17,785 nucleotides of DNA, taken from contig VFJU01000475.1 of assembly GCA_009885905.1 (NCBI GenBank), forward strand, positions 1 to 17,785. Reading direction: 5' to 3'. Source of the DNA: Verrucomicrobiota bacterium. GTDB taxonomy: Bacteria > Verrucomicrobiota > Verrucomicrobiia > Verrucomicrobiales > Akkermansiaceae. The translations under genes were made by a program, and so were the position numbers. The stretch's first letter is position 1. Each line of letters opens with the position of its first letter. The notes beneath the pieces were generated by a model that saw only the letters and a program-made list of their open reading frames with translations, did not search any database and had not been told where the DNA came from. Positions 1 to 6,547 of this stretch are shown in pieces.

Positions 1-1668
1 GAACTGGTGGAAAATAGCATCGATGCCGGGGCGCGTGAAATCCGCGTCGACATCGATCGCGGGGGAGCGGCATTGATTCGAGTGAGCGACGACGGATGTG
101 GGATGTCTCGCGAAGACGCGCTCCTATCTCTCGAGCGCCATGCGACGAGTAAATTGCGAACGGCGGGAGACTTGGCGTCGATCATGACTCTGGGTTTCCG
201 GGGTGAAGCGGTGCCAAGCATCGCGAGTGTCTCACGATTTCGTTTGGTTACCCGGGAGAAGGACTCGGTTGCGGGCACCGAAATTTTGGTGGAGGGGGGG
301 AAAGTCCGAGATGTGCGGGACGCTGGGTGTGCGCCGGGCACAGTGATCGAGGCGAAAGCGTTGTTTTACAACATGCCGGCTCGGCGGAAATTTTTGCGAG
401 CGGAGACGACCGAGTCAGCCCACGTGGAGCACCAACTGCGTTTGCATGCACTGGCTGCCCCGAGCGTGCGGTTTCGTCTTCGGCGCGACGACCGCGAAGT
501 CTTCGATTTTCCGCCCGCGGACAAGGCGGTTGACCGAGTGCGACAGCTGTTAGGGACGGATTTATCGAGGGAATTGATCGATTTGCCAATGACGTTCGGC
601 AGTGGGATATCCGTGCAGGGCTACCTGCTGCCTGCAAGCCACGCGCGGCGGGGGAGGCGGCACCAATTTGTTTTTCTCAATGGCCGCCCCGTCGAGGACG
701 CGGTCATTTCACGGGCACTGGCGGAGGGGTTTCGGGGTGCAATTTCAGACGGATTGTATCCGGCCGCTTGGTTGTGGATCGATCTGGAACCGACTCTAGT
801 CGACGTGAATGTTCACCCGGCAAAGCGCGAGGTGCGGTTCCACAAACCAGTGGAGGTTCGCGATGTCATTTTGGAAGCGGTCGCCGCTGGCCTGCGTCCG
901 TCCGTGCCCGCGATGAATCGTCGAGTGGATCCTGCGCCTGTTGCAGTTGAGACCCCGCAATCGCAGGAAATTTCACCAATCATCACTGCATTTCGCCCGT
1001 CGCAGTCGGAATTAGAGCCTTGGGTACCCAATGCTTTGGAGCTAGCAAAGCCAGAAGACCAACAAGCCCAGGGTGCTGGCGCCGTGTTCAAGAACGCACC
1101 AGAATTTCGTATGTTAGGGATGCTGCATCAGCGATTTGTGTTGCTGGAAAGTGCCGATGGCATGGTGCTTTTCGACCCGAAGGCTGCGTGGGAGAGAATT
1201 TTTTATGAAAAAGTGCTAAACCACAGTGACGGCGTTCTTGAAACTCAGGGGCTGTTGGTGCCGGTCTTGTTGGAGTTGGATCCACGCGACTTGGACTTGG
1301 TTCTACGTGAGCGAATGGCCTTGGTCGAGGCGGGTATCGAGGTCGAGGCATTTGGTGGTAACACGTTGCAAGTTACAAGTTTACCGGCTTTTATTTCCGT
1401 CGATGACCCGCGAGCGTTTCTTTCCGCTCTGCTGGATGAATTGCTGCACGAATCGGCACCCGGTAGCCGATTTGCGATCGACCGTCTGGCCAAAGTACTC
1501 GCAAAAAGAGCAGCAAACCTCGTGGTTCCTCGACTTGCCGAAGCTCAGGCATTGCTCGACCGGTTGTTTGCTTGCGACTTGCCATACTGCGCTGCGGATG
1601 GTCGCCCGACGCTTACGGAATTCAGTCTGCGGGAGCTGGATCGGCGATTCGGGATCATTAGGGGATGA
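1..1668 (+). CDS. mutL: DNA mismatch repair protein MutL, 5' truncated by window edge
   Basis: MutL is the ATP-dependent matchmaker of mismatch repair, linking MutS to downstream nuclease and helicase steps. The reading frame is open from base 1, and the first codon corresponds to the catalytic Glu of ELVENSIDAGA (E. coli Glu29), so about 28 N-terminal residues are missing. GHKL ATPase motifs follow: DDGCGM near residue 30, GFRGEAV near residue 66, FYNMPAR near residue 124, then NVHPAKREVRF near residue 272. A linker leads to the C-terminal dimerisation domain. At the endonuclease metal motif the sequence reads DPKAAWERIFYE (nt 1174-1209) where nuclease-type MutL has DQHAxxE; the His is absent. 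The distal CPHGRP-type motif is also degenerate (YCAADGRPT). I infer an intact ATPase and probably no endonuclease. A GTG at 7 is internal and is not the start. Confidence 0.96.
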   Translation, partial: ELVENSIDAGAREIRVDIDRGGAALIRVSDDGCGMSREDALLSLERHATSKLRTAGDLASIMTLGFRGEAVPSIASVSRFRLVTREKDSVAGTEILVEGGKVRDVRDAGCAPGTVIEAKALFYNMPARRKFLRAETTESAHVEHQLRLHALAAPSVRFRLRRDDREVFDFPPADKAVDRVRQLLGTDLSRELIDLPMTFGSGISVQGYLLPASHARRGRRHQFVFLNGRPVEDAVISRALAEGFRGAISDGLYPAAWLWIDLEPTLVDVNVHPAKREVRFHKPVEVRDVILEAVAAGLRPSVPAMNRRVDPAPVAVETPQSQEISPIITAFRPSQSELEPWVPNALELAKPEDQQAQGAGAVFKNAPEFRMLGMLHQRFVLLESADGMVLFDPKAAWERIFYEKVLNHSDGVLETQGLLVPVLLELDPRDLDLVLRERMALVEAGIEVEAFGGNTLQVTSLPAFISVDDPRAFLSALLDELLHESAPGSRFAIDRLAKVLAKRAANLVVPRLAEAQALLDRLFACDLPYCAADGRPTLTEFSLRELDRRFGIIRG

Positions 1669-1688
1669 CTCCAAAACGGATTTCTCTA

Positions 1689-1702
1689 CACGCCATCGCG
1701 TG
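1689..1702 (+). terminator. Weak hairpin downstream of mutL, possible terminator
   Basis: Arms CACGC (1689-1693) and GCGTG (1698-1702) pair around a CATC loop 21 nt after the mutL stop. They are followed by an A-run and, 17 nt later, a T-run (1719-1724). The stem is short and the T-run is not adjacent, so this is only a weak candidate for mutL transcription termination. Confidence 0.25.
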
Positions 1703-1719
1703 AAAAAATGGTCTGGTCT

Positions 1720-1985
1720 TTTTTGATTTTCTAAAAAATTATTCGGTTTTTCATCAGCGATTTTTAACCAAAAGTCATTAAATTGATCATTACTAACAAA
1801 TATTTTCTAATGGATCTAAATTTAAATCTGCTAATTTTCCTATTAAACAAAGGGTTAAATCACTAAAAAACTCATTTTGAATTTCGTTCAAAAAAAGATA
1901 AGAATGTTCTTGTTAAGTTTTATTAAAATTATAGAGTCTTATCAAGTTCAAGCATATCTGAGTTTCAACTTATCTTTTGGAAAAC
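1720..1985. promoter_or_regulatory. AT-rich intergenic region between mutL and the barrel-protein gene
   Basis: The gap from 1669 to 1985 contains no plausible gene. From about 1720 it is strikingly A+T rich, with A- and T-tracts, unlike the flanking coding DNA. A near-palindrome lies at 1813-1828 around TAAATTTA. The position directly in front of the gene at 1986 suggests a promoter or protein-binding region. I could not find a well-spaced -35/-10 pair: TTGTTA at 1910 and TATAGA at 1930 are only 14 nt apart. The exact promoter is therefore not called. Confidence 0.4.
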
Positions 1986-2780
1986 ATGAAAATCTTTTGG
2001 ATATCGGGGGGATTGATTGGCACGCTTCTTGTGGAAAGCTCCACAGCGTCTCGTTTGTCCGATCGCTTGTCCGAGGTGCATGCCAATTTCCTCGAGGAGC
2101 GCCTCCTTAGCCTTCCTTCGCTCAGCGACCCATTTGGTGTGCCTGAGGCTGCGCGGGTGGTCATTGAGCAACCGCGCGGCAAGTTTCATTCCCAAGCCGA
2201 GTGGAAGCGCGATGTGATTTCAACGGTGTTTTGGGTTGGTGAATTGCCGACTGAGAACAACCCGACGCCGAATACGATGAGCGCTTGGGATCAGGACTGG
2301 CAGGCGAACTTCGGTGGTTACGATCACCCAGAACGCCGAAATGGTTTCCTGCCAGCAGATTTCACTCCGACCCTCAATCCGTTTTATGTCGCACTTCCCT
2401 ATAACGACGTCGCCAAGGGGGGCGTGCATCGACCCGAGGCATCGAAGGTGATTCCTTGGTTCTGGGAAAATTTCCGGGGTGATGGGATATCGGTCTGCAA
2501 AGATCGGTGGGTTGCGATTCATCACGAGGGGAAAATTTGTTATGCCCAATGGGAAGATGTTGGTCCATTCGAGGTGGATCACTGGCAATACGTCTTTGGA
2601 AAAGAAGCTCCGCGTCCTAACCGCAACCAGTCGGCAGGGATCGATTTGAGTCCGGCGGTGCGAGATTTCCTAAAACTCCGTAGCGGAGCACTCGTCGAGT
2701 GGCGTTTCGCAGACGACCAAGAAGTGCCACGCGGCCCATGGAAATCCTGGTCCCACGAACCCGCTCTGCCACGGCACTGA
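1986..2780 (+). CDS. Secreted double-psi beta-barrel (RlpA-like) domain protein
   Basis: The protein has 264 residues. The N-terminus MKIFWISGGLIGTLLVESS looks like a signal peptide, so it is probably exported. The C-terminal third resembles the double-psi beta-barrel of RlpA and expansins: a strand with CYAQWEDVGPF (185-195), matching the family's DRGPF turn, then AGIDLSPAVRDFL (217-229), matching IDLSxAA, and a closing strand ending WRF (239-241). Cys171 and Cys185 flank a strand and could form a disulfide. A long region before it (about 70-165), rich in Trp, Asn and Pro with NPFYVALPYND at 131-141, has no assignment by me. RlpA proteins act on denuded peptidoglycan and expansins loosen polysaccharide; whether this protein is an enzyme is unknown. 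ATG 1986 is preferred over TTG 1977 because GGA lies just upstream and the signal peptide begins cleanly. Confidence 0.72.
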   Translation: MKIFWISGGLIGTLLVESSTASRLSDRLSEVHANFLEERLLSLPSLSDPFGVPEAARVVIEQPRGKFHSQAEWKRDVISTVFWVGELPTENNPTPNTMSAWDQDWQANFGGYDHPERRNGFLPADFTPTLNPFYVALPYNDVAKGGVHRPEASKVIPWFWENFRGDGISVCKDRWVAIHHEGKICYAQWEDVGPFEVDHWQYVFGKEAPRPNRNQSAGIDLSPAVRDFLKLRSGALVEWRFADDQEVPRGPWKSWSHEPALPRH

Positions 2781-2866
2781 AAATTCACCCACGCTAGACA
2801 ACTGCTGTTCAACCACTAACCCGATACAAACGACCGACCTGTTACTTGCATCAAATCTCCACCCTT

Positions 2867-3053
2867 TTTGTGGTGCTATCAGAATCGATAGCATCGCAGG
2901 TGGCCCGGATCGGGATTCTGTCCCGAATGGGCAAAGTTCGCTGAGAATATTCTCAATGCCCTTTGCCCTTGCCTGATCCGAGTCGCTCATCTCTCGAAAG
3001 ATGTCCCTCTTTCGAGGCTCAAGATGAAAGGGTTTTTCAGAAATCTAACCCTT
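2867..3053 (+). promoter_or_regulatory. Multi-hairpin leader, candidate structured RNA
   Basis: Five stem-loops follow one another in the gap before the gene at 3064. (A) 2867-2880 pairs with 2887-2900: 14 pairs including G-U, loop AGAATC. (B) TCGGGA 2910-2915 with TCCCGA 2921-2926. (C) GGGCAAAG 2929-2936 with CTTTGCCC 2961-2968, enclosing the perfect palindrome TGAGAATATTCTCA (2942-2955). (D) CTCGAAAG 2993-3000 with CTTTCGAG 3009-3016. (E) AAGGGTT 3028-3034 with AACCCTT 3047-3053, 10 nt before the start codon. CGGA 2906-2909 also pairs with TCCG 2977-2980, closing B and C into a possible three-way junction. This density of perfect complementarity suggests a transcribed structured leader, perhaps a riboswitch or protein-binding leader. 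I do not recognise a known class. A DNA repeat element or a terminator-plus-leader is the alternative. Confidence 0.5.
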
Positions 3054-3063
3054 ACAACCAGCC

Positions 3064-3795
3064 ATGAAAATAAATCAAACGGCCGCATTGTCGGCCTTCG
3101 TAATCGCTGTGGGCACATCAGTGTCTCCACATGCCAAAGCTCAGACGACACCCACTATCCCTGTAGGCAATCTTACGGCATCGCCTACGGTCGTCCAGAC
3201 AGGGAGCAAGCCAACCCTGACCTGGTCTATCAGTTATCCTTCGATTGTTGAGGACTTTGTAACGATCACTCAACCCGCAACGATCACTCCAAAGGAGAAT
3301 TTAATTTGCGACATCCGGATTCTTGGTCTGGGAGTGACTTCTAAAAATTCGAGCAATTTAATCACCTACTATCGGACTCGTGGTCAGTGGAAATACAATG
3401 GATCCACAAGCTGGGCTGATATTTACGACGGCAGGCAAACGGATACGATTGTCCAGCAACAGGGGCTGGTGAAGTCGACGATCGCGATAACCAAAAGTAA
3501 ACCGCTGACCTTTGGTGGACAGTACTACAACGGTAGTTGGCAAACGCAATACACCTCTACAAGTGGTACCAACGTGCGAGCCTTGGTGAGTGGCCAGAGC
3601 TGCCCGACCAATATTCCTGACTACAACGCGCCATCTCTTGAGAGTTTCCTCAAGCCTTATCTTGACTCTACCAAGAAGGTGAAAATCGGTCCCATGGATG
3701 TGATCATCATCATGGAGTTAACCCACACGGATACGAGTAGCGTTGGGTATGATCTTCAGGATCTCGTCATGCTCGTTACATTCCGCAAACCATAA
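3064..3795 (+). CDS. Exported protein of unknown function, first gene of three-gene unit
   Basis: The protein has 243 residues with a signal peptide (MKINQTAALSAFVIAVGTSV, likely cleavage after AKA near 26). The mature part opens with NLTASPTVVQTGSKPTLTWS (36-55), which reads like a beta-sandwich strand pair. It has only two cysteines, 82 and 180, the second in SGQSC. The C-terminal stretch KIGPMDVIIIMELTHTD (207-223) and YDLQDLVMLVTF (229-240) are hydrophobic beta-strand-like segments. I recognise no named family; my impression is that similar proteins recur in Verrucomicrobiota, but this is unverified. There is no Shine-Dalgarno (bases before ATG read ACAACCAGCC), and hairpin E of the leader ends 10 nt upstream. 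The next gene starts 4 nt after the stop, so the three genes to 5415 are almost certainly co-transcribed. Confidence 0.8.
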   Translation: MKINQTAALSAFVIAVGTSVSPHAKAQTTPTIPVGNLTASPTVVQTGSKPTLTWSISYPSIVEDFVTITQPATITPKENLICDIRILGLGVTSKNSSNLITYYRTRGQWKYNGSTSWADIYDGRQTDTIVQQQGLVKSTIAITKSKPLTFGGQYYNGSWQTQYTSTSGTNVRALVSGQSCPTNIPDYNAPSLESFLKPYLDSTKKVKIGPMDVIIIMELTHTDTSSVGYDLQDLVMLVTFRKP

Positions 3796-3799
3796 GCTG

Positions 3800-4351
3800 A
3801 TGAAACTCTATTCATTTTCAAATGGGCTCGGGGTTAGTTTTTTTCTAATTCTCGCGAGCAATGTGTTAGCTGCACCCGTGGCGATGCAAGAAGCGGTAAC
3901 ACACGAGCAACTCGTTCTTGTGCGCTCTAAGTCGGATCACTTGGACCCGATGAAACTTCTCGCAGAAACTCAAGGAGCGGACCCGTCTGTGGTGAATCGC
4001 CCAAAGAGCCTTCTGGATCAGTCTGACATCATTTCCTTCGGCAACTTTGCAACATTGGTTCCAAAGCGGGCCATTTTGCAAATCCCGAAAAATTTGGCGG
4101 GTCGTATTCAGATTAAGCCGGGCGTAACGATCCAAAGCTGGAGTGATTTCTTCGCGGCGAACCGCGGATGGATCACCACCGTGGAAGTCAGTCGGACCCA
4201 GGCGGAGGGTAATGCCCCGATCGCCGAAGAGACGGCAACTCGGATTTCCAAAAGCAGCAATCTCATCGTCGCCACCTATCTCGGTGGACCGATATCTGTC
4301 TTACCCATTAAAGTCGCAGTTGATAAAAACTCAAAAATTTCTAAGCCATGA
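3800..4351 (+). CDS. Exported protein of unknown function, second gene of three-gene unit
   Basis: The protein has 183 residues when started at ATG 3800, 4 nt after the preceding stop. This start gives a clear signal peptide, MKLYSFSNGLGVSFFLILAS ending in a VLA-A cleavage site near residue 25. A TTG at 3743 in the same frame would place 19 extra residues inside the upstream gene and bury the signal peptide, so I rejected it. The mature protein has no cysteines and alternates short beta-like and loop segments (for example SFGNFATLVPKRAILQIP, then SWSDFFAANRGWITTVEVS). No domain is recognised. The stop codon overlaps the next start as ATGA (4348-4351), typical of translational coupling, so its product is probably made together with the 355-residue neighbour. 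Confidence 0.78.
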   Translation: MKLYSFSNGLGVSFFLILASNVLAAPVAMQEAVTHEQLVLVRSKSDHLDPMKLLAETQGADPSVVNRPKSLLDQSDIISFGNFATLVPKRAILQIPKNLAGRIQIKPGVTIQSWSDFFAANRGWITTVEVSRTQAEGNAPIAEETATRISKSSNLIVATYLGGPISVLPIKVAVDKNSKISKP

Positions 4352-5415
4352 AAACTATTCTTTCTCGTTTGATCACTCTTGGGGTCGTCGGTTGCTCCTG
4401 CATTTCCGCACAGACCTATACCAATTATGTTCGCCAAACGCAGATGCCTGCCGGAGTGACGTGGGATGCCTCCGACACGGTAGCGGCCAGTGGTACTCAG
4501 CTCTCTGCACTCATCATCAATCCAGGTGGTGCACGGTTCGACCTTTGGACTCTGAAGTCGGCACCGCTAACAGAATATCTGCTAGATAGTAGCTACGTGG
4601 GAACTTACATTCCCATCTCGCAAATCGTTATCGACACCGAAGATACTTACGGCAAAGACCTAACTGCCTCTGGGAGTCTTCCAGTGAATATTCCCGCTAA
4701 ACTGCGTCGAACCCGAGCCGACCGTCCGTTTACCGTCTACGTGACGGTGGATGGAATGCTCAGTGGTGCAACCGACCCAGAAGCTTCGAAAAGCGTCAAG
4801 TTCTTGCGTCACGTGCAGTCTTACGGAACCGGCGTGGGCGTGGGCTTGGACCGCACCCAAGCAACACTCAAATCCCAGTCTTCGATCACCGTGAATGGAT
4901 TGAAAACTCTAACATACTCGGTCACGAGCATTCCTGGATCTAACCTCAGCAAACTTCGTGGTGAAGAACGATTTTCGGTCTATTCTCTAGCAGACTACCA
5001 AGCGCCTGAATCTCAACTTGCATCAGAATTCATCCAAGTGTGGCCAGTTGCTGACGCTTCCATTTCTGGAATCACTCAAAACCAGGAAATACGCTATGCG
5101 ATGCCTACGCTGACTCTCTACTACAACGATGTTTATCCAGATTCACGAACCTACGCTCAAGTCTATCAGGGCGAGCAGGCGCTTGGCACCGTTGGAACAG
5201 TGGTAACGGGTTCTTCGTTAATTTGGGACGCAGCAGAACCCAAGAATGATGTTTTGACCCTCTCGGATTGGGACAGATTCTTTACCCGTGACGGTCGTTG
5301 GACCATGGAGGTAATTACTGAAACACCTTTCGGAAGCACACGCTTGGCTTGGGTCACTTTTTCACTCAATCGCAGCATCGAAGTGAACGGCACCAGCCTT
5401 ACAACGCTCGAGTGA
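4348..5415 (+). CDS. Exported protein of unknown function, third gene of three-gene unit
   Basis: The protein has 355 residues with a signal sequence MKTILSRLITLGVVGCSCIS. Two export readings are possible: a lipobox VVGC with Cys16 (lipoprotein), or signal peptidase I cleavage after ISA near residue 21. The mature part is rich in Thr, Ser, Val and Tyr with predicted beta character throughout and, apart from the signal region, lacks cysteine. Segments such as TLTLYYNDVYPDSRTYAQVY and WDRFFTRDGRWTMEVITETP look like strands of a beta-sandwich surface protein. I recognise no family. It begins in an ATGA overlap with the upstream gene and ends one base before the stop of the convergent gene at 5417, leaving no room for a dedicated terminator. 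Context suggests a role with the adjacent pseudopilins; this is inference. Confidence 0.78.
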   Translation: MKTILSRLITLGVVGCSCISAQTYTNYVRQTQMPAGVTWDASDTVAASGTQLSALIINPGGARFDLWTLKSAPLTEYLLDSSYVGTYIPISQIVIDTEDTYGKDLTASGSLPVNIPAKLRRTRADRPFTVYVTVDGMLSGATDPEASKSVKFLRHVQSYGTGVGVGLDRTQATLKSQSSITVNGLKTLTYSVTSIPGSNLSKLRGEERFSVYSLADYQAPESQLASEFIQVWPVADASISGITQNQEIRYAMPTLTLYYNDVYPDSRTYAQVYQGEQALGTVGTVVTGSSLIWDAAEPKNDVLTLSDWDRFFTRDGRWTMEVITETPFGSTRLAWVTFSLNRSIEVNGTSLTTLE

Positions 5416-5416
5416 A

Positions 5417-6013
5417 CTACGGAATTTTCAAAGCCTCTATCAATTCTTTTCTGAAATTTTCATTTCGATAGACTAGAGAATATTTTGCATCTTTGGTTTT
5501 TCTTAAAAGATCTTCTACCTCGGTGAAAGCCAGTAGAAGAAACAAGCCCTTCACGGGTTCCCGATGAAACGACTGAGTCCGCGTCACGAATTGATCCTCC
5601 ACAGTCCTCTGCTGCTGGTTCTTCATCAATGCACCGTGCTCAAGAGTGACCTGCTTACGAATAGCCTCGAAACGGGCCTCCATCAAATCCGCCGACGCTT
5701 CGGGGTCGGAGTAATGCACAGCGAGTTCGTAAAGTTTACCAACGAGAAACCGACACTCGATGGAGTTGGCCTGCGTTTGCGGCAGGGTACCTTTTCTTGC
5801 CGCAATCTTCAAAATACGCATTGTCGGTTGATCCCCAGGCAAGGAAATAGTAACATCCAGCGAATGTTGGGATGCCCAAGTTATCAATTTCTCCGGAGAA
5901 TCACCCCACTTTTGGCCAAACGGAGGTTCGATCACGGCTTGAGCCCACGCGGAGTCGTTGGTGATAGAAAAAATGCCGATGAAAAGGATCAGCCTGTGAA
6001 AGTGAAATCCCAT
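5417..6013 (-). CDS. Secreted hypothetical protein, antisense-oriented within the pseudopilin locus
   Basis: The protein has 198 residues. The signal peptide MGFHFHRLILFIGIFSITND ends at SAWA-QA near residue 25, so it is likely periplasmic or outer-membrane facing. The mature region starts with a Trp-Gly-containing segment (PPFGQKWGDSPEKLITWASQ) reminiscent of small periplasmic proteins in which FGxxWGxSxxEV opens the domain. A charged, probably helical middle follows (about 105-145), with no cysteine pair beyond a single Cys. No named family is recognised. It lies between the exported-protein genes and the pseudopilins, on the opposite strand. Its start overlaps the start region of the divergent pseudopilin gene by 18 bp, and its 3' end is one base from the convergent gene. 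Its promoter must therefore lie inside the pseudopilin coding region. Confidence 0.72.
   Translation of the reverse strand: MGFHFHRLILFIGIFSITNDSAWAQAVIEPPFGQKWGDSPEKLITWASQHSLDVTISLPGDQPTMRILKIAARKGTLPQTQANSIECRFLVGKLYELAVHYSDPEASADLMEARFEAIRKQVTLEHGALMKNQQQRTVEDQFVTRTQSFHREPVKGLFLLLAFTEVEDLLRKTKDAKYSLVYRNENFRKELIEALKIP
5984..5988 (+). promoter_or_regulatory. Ribosome binding site deciding the pseudopilin GTG start
   Basis: AAGGA at 5984-5988 lies 7 nt before GTG 5996. It is the clearest Shine-Dalgarno in the locus and favours 5996 over GTG 6002. The open frame upstream to 5564 lies antisense to the secreted-protein gene and is not needed. Confidence 0.6.
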
Positions 6014-6547
6014 GGCGAGAGCTTTGGACTTTTTCCCCGAGTCGGCAAGGCGCGATCGAGGGCCAGAGGCTTTGTTTTGATTGAGGCGATGCTGGGACTT
6101 TCTTTGCTTACTGTTCTGGGGTTGGTGCTGTTAAAACTGTCGCTTAACATTCTAGCACCGCGACAATGGATTCTCCAACAATCTGTCGCCGACGCTTACA
6201 TGTCTTATGAGCGTTCCTATGCCGAGCGTATTCCGTTTGAAAATCTCGTGGCGGACTCTTCCCCTTGGCCAGCTTCTACCGCCCTAACCATAAATTCGAC
6301 CACTAGCTCCGTCGAAGTGGGTCGGTTACCTCGACTGCTTCCCGACTATCCGGATGGTGTTCCAATTATGGGCACGGTAACCCGCACCCGTTTTGCGGAT
6401 CCGGGAAATTATCCAATCGATGGCGGAACGGGTACCCTAGCGACCAATCCAGCAGCGATGAAAGTTTGGAAATTACAAAGCGTGCTTACCTACAAGGTTG
6501 GTGAACGAACGTACGCGAAATCTCGAACTGTTCTGCGGAGCCAATGA
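5996..6547 (+). CDS. Pseudopilin with class III prepilin leader (type II secretion/type IV pilus-like)
   Basis: The protein has 183 residues from GTG 5996. A basic leader (KARSRAR) precedes the prepilin peptidase site RG-FVLIE: Gly25, Phe26 and the conserved Glu30 at mature position +5. The hydrophobic alpha-1 helix AMLGLSLLTVLGLVLLKLSL follows. This is the class III signal cleaved and N-methylated by a PilD/GspO-type peptidase, which is not encoded in the window. The rest has Tyr- and Pro-rich segments with no cysteines, and resembles minor pseudopilins of the GspI/PilV kind in size and layout; that sub-assignment is tentative. It starts inside the 5' end of a divergent gene and ends in an ATGA overlap (6544-6547) with the next pseudopilin. 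It is the first gene of a three-gene operon ending at 9227. Confidence 0.85.
   Translation: MKVKSHGESFGLFPRVGKARSRARGFVLIEAMLGLSLLTVLGLVLLKLSLNILAPRQWILQQSVADAYMSYERSYAERIPFENLVADSSPWPASTALTINSTTSSVEVGRLPRLLPDYPDGVPIMGTVTRTRFADPGNYPIDGGTGTLATNPAAMKVWKLQSVLTYKVGERTYAKSRTVLRSQ

Noticed and set aside
1226..1726. Plus-strand open frame of 166 codons inside mutL
   Set aside because: It is out of frame with clearly conserved MutL motifs and is a shadow.
1669..1985. A small gene in the AT-rich gap
   Set aside because: Open frames here are short, lack initiation signals and follow base composition; none has a convincing protein-like sequence.
2867..2968. Integron attC site or REP-type element as explanation of the hairpins
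   Set aside because: No attC core-site sequences are seen and no second copy of the arms was noticed in the window, so a leader RNA is simpler; a genome-wide copy search could change this.
3743..3799. TTG start for the second exported protein
   Set aside because: It overlaps the upstream gene by 53 bp and would hide the signal peptide that begins at ATG 3800.
5564..5995. A long N-terminal extension of the pseudopilin frame upstream of GTG 5996
   Set aside because: It lies antisense to the signal-peptide gene at 5417-6013 and places the prepilin leader more than 160 residues from the N-terminus; the AAGGA before 5996 explains the start.
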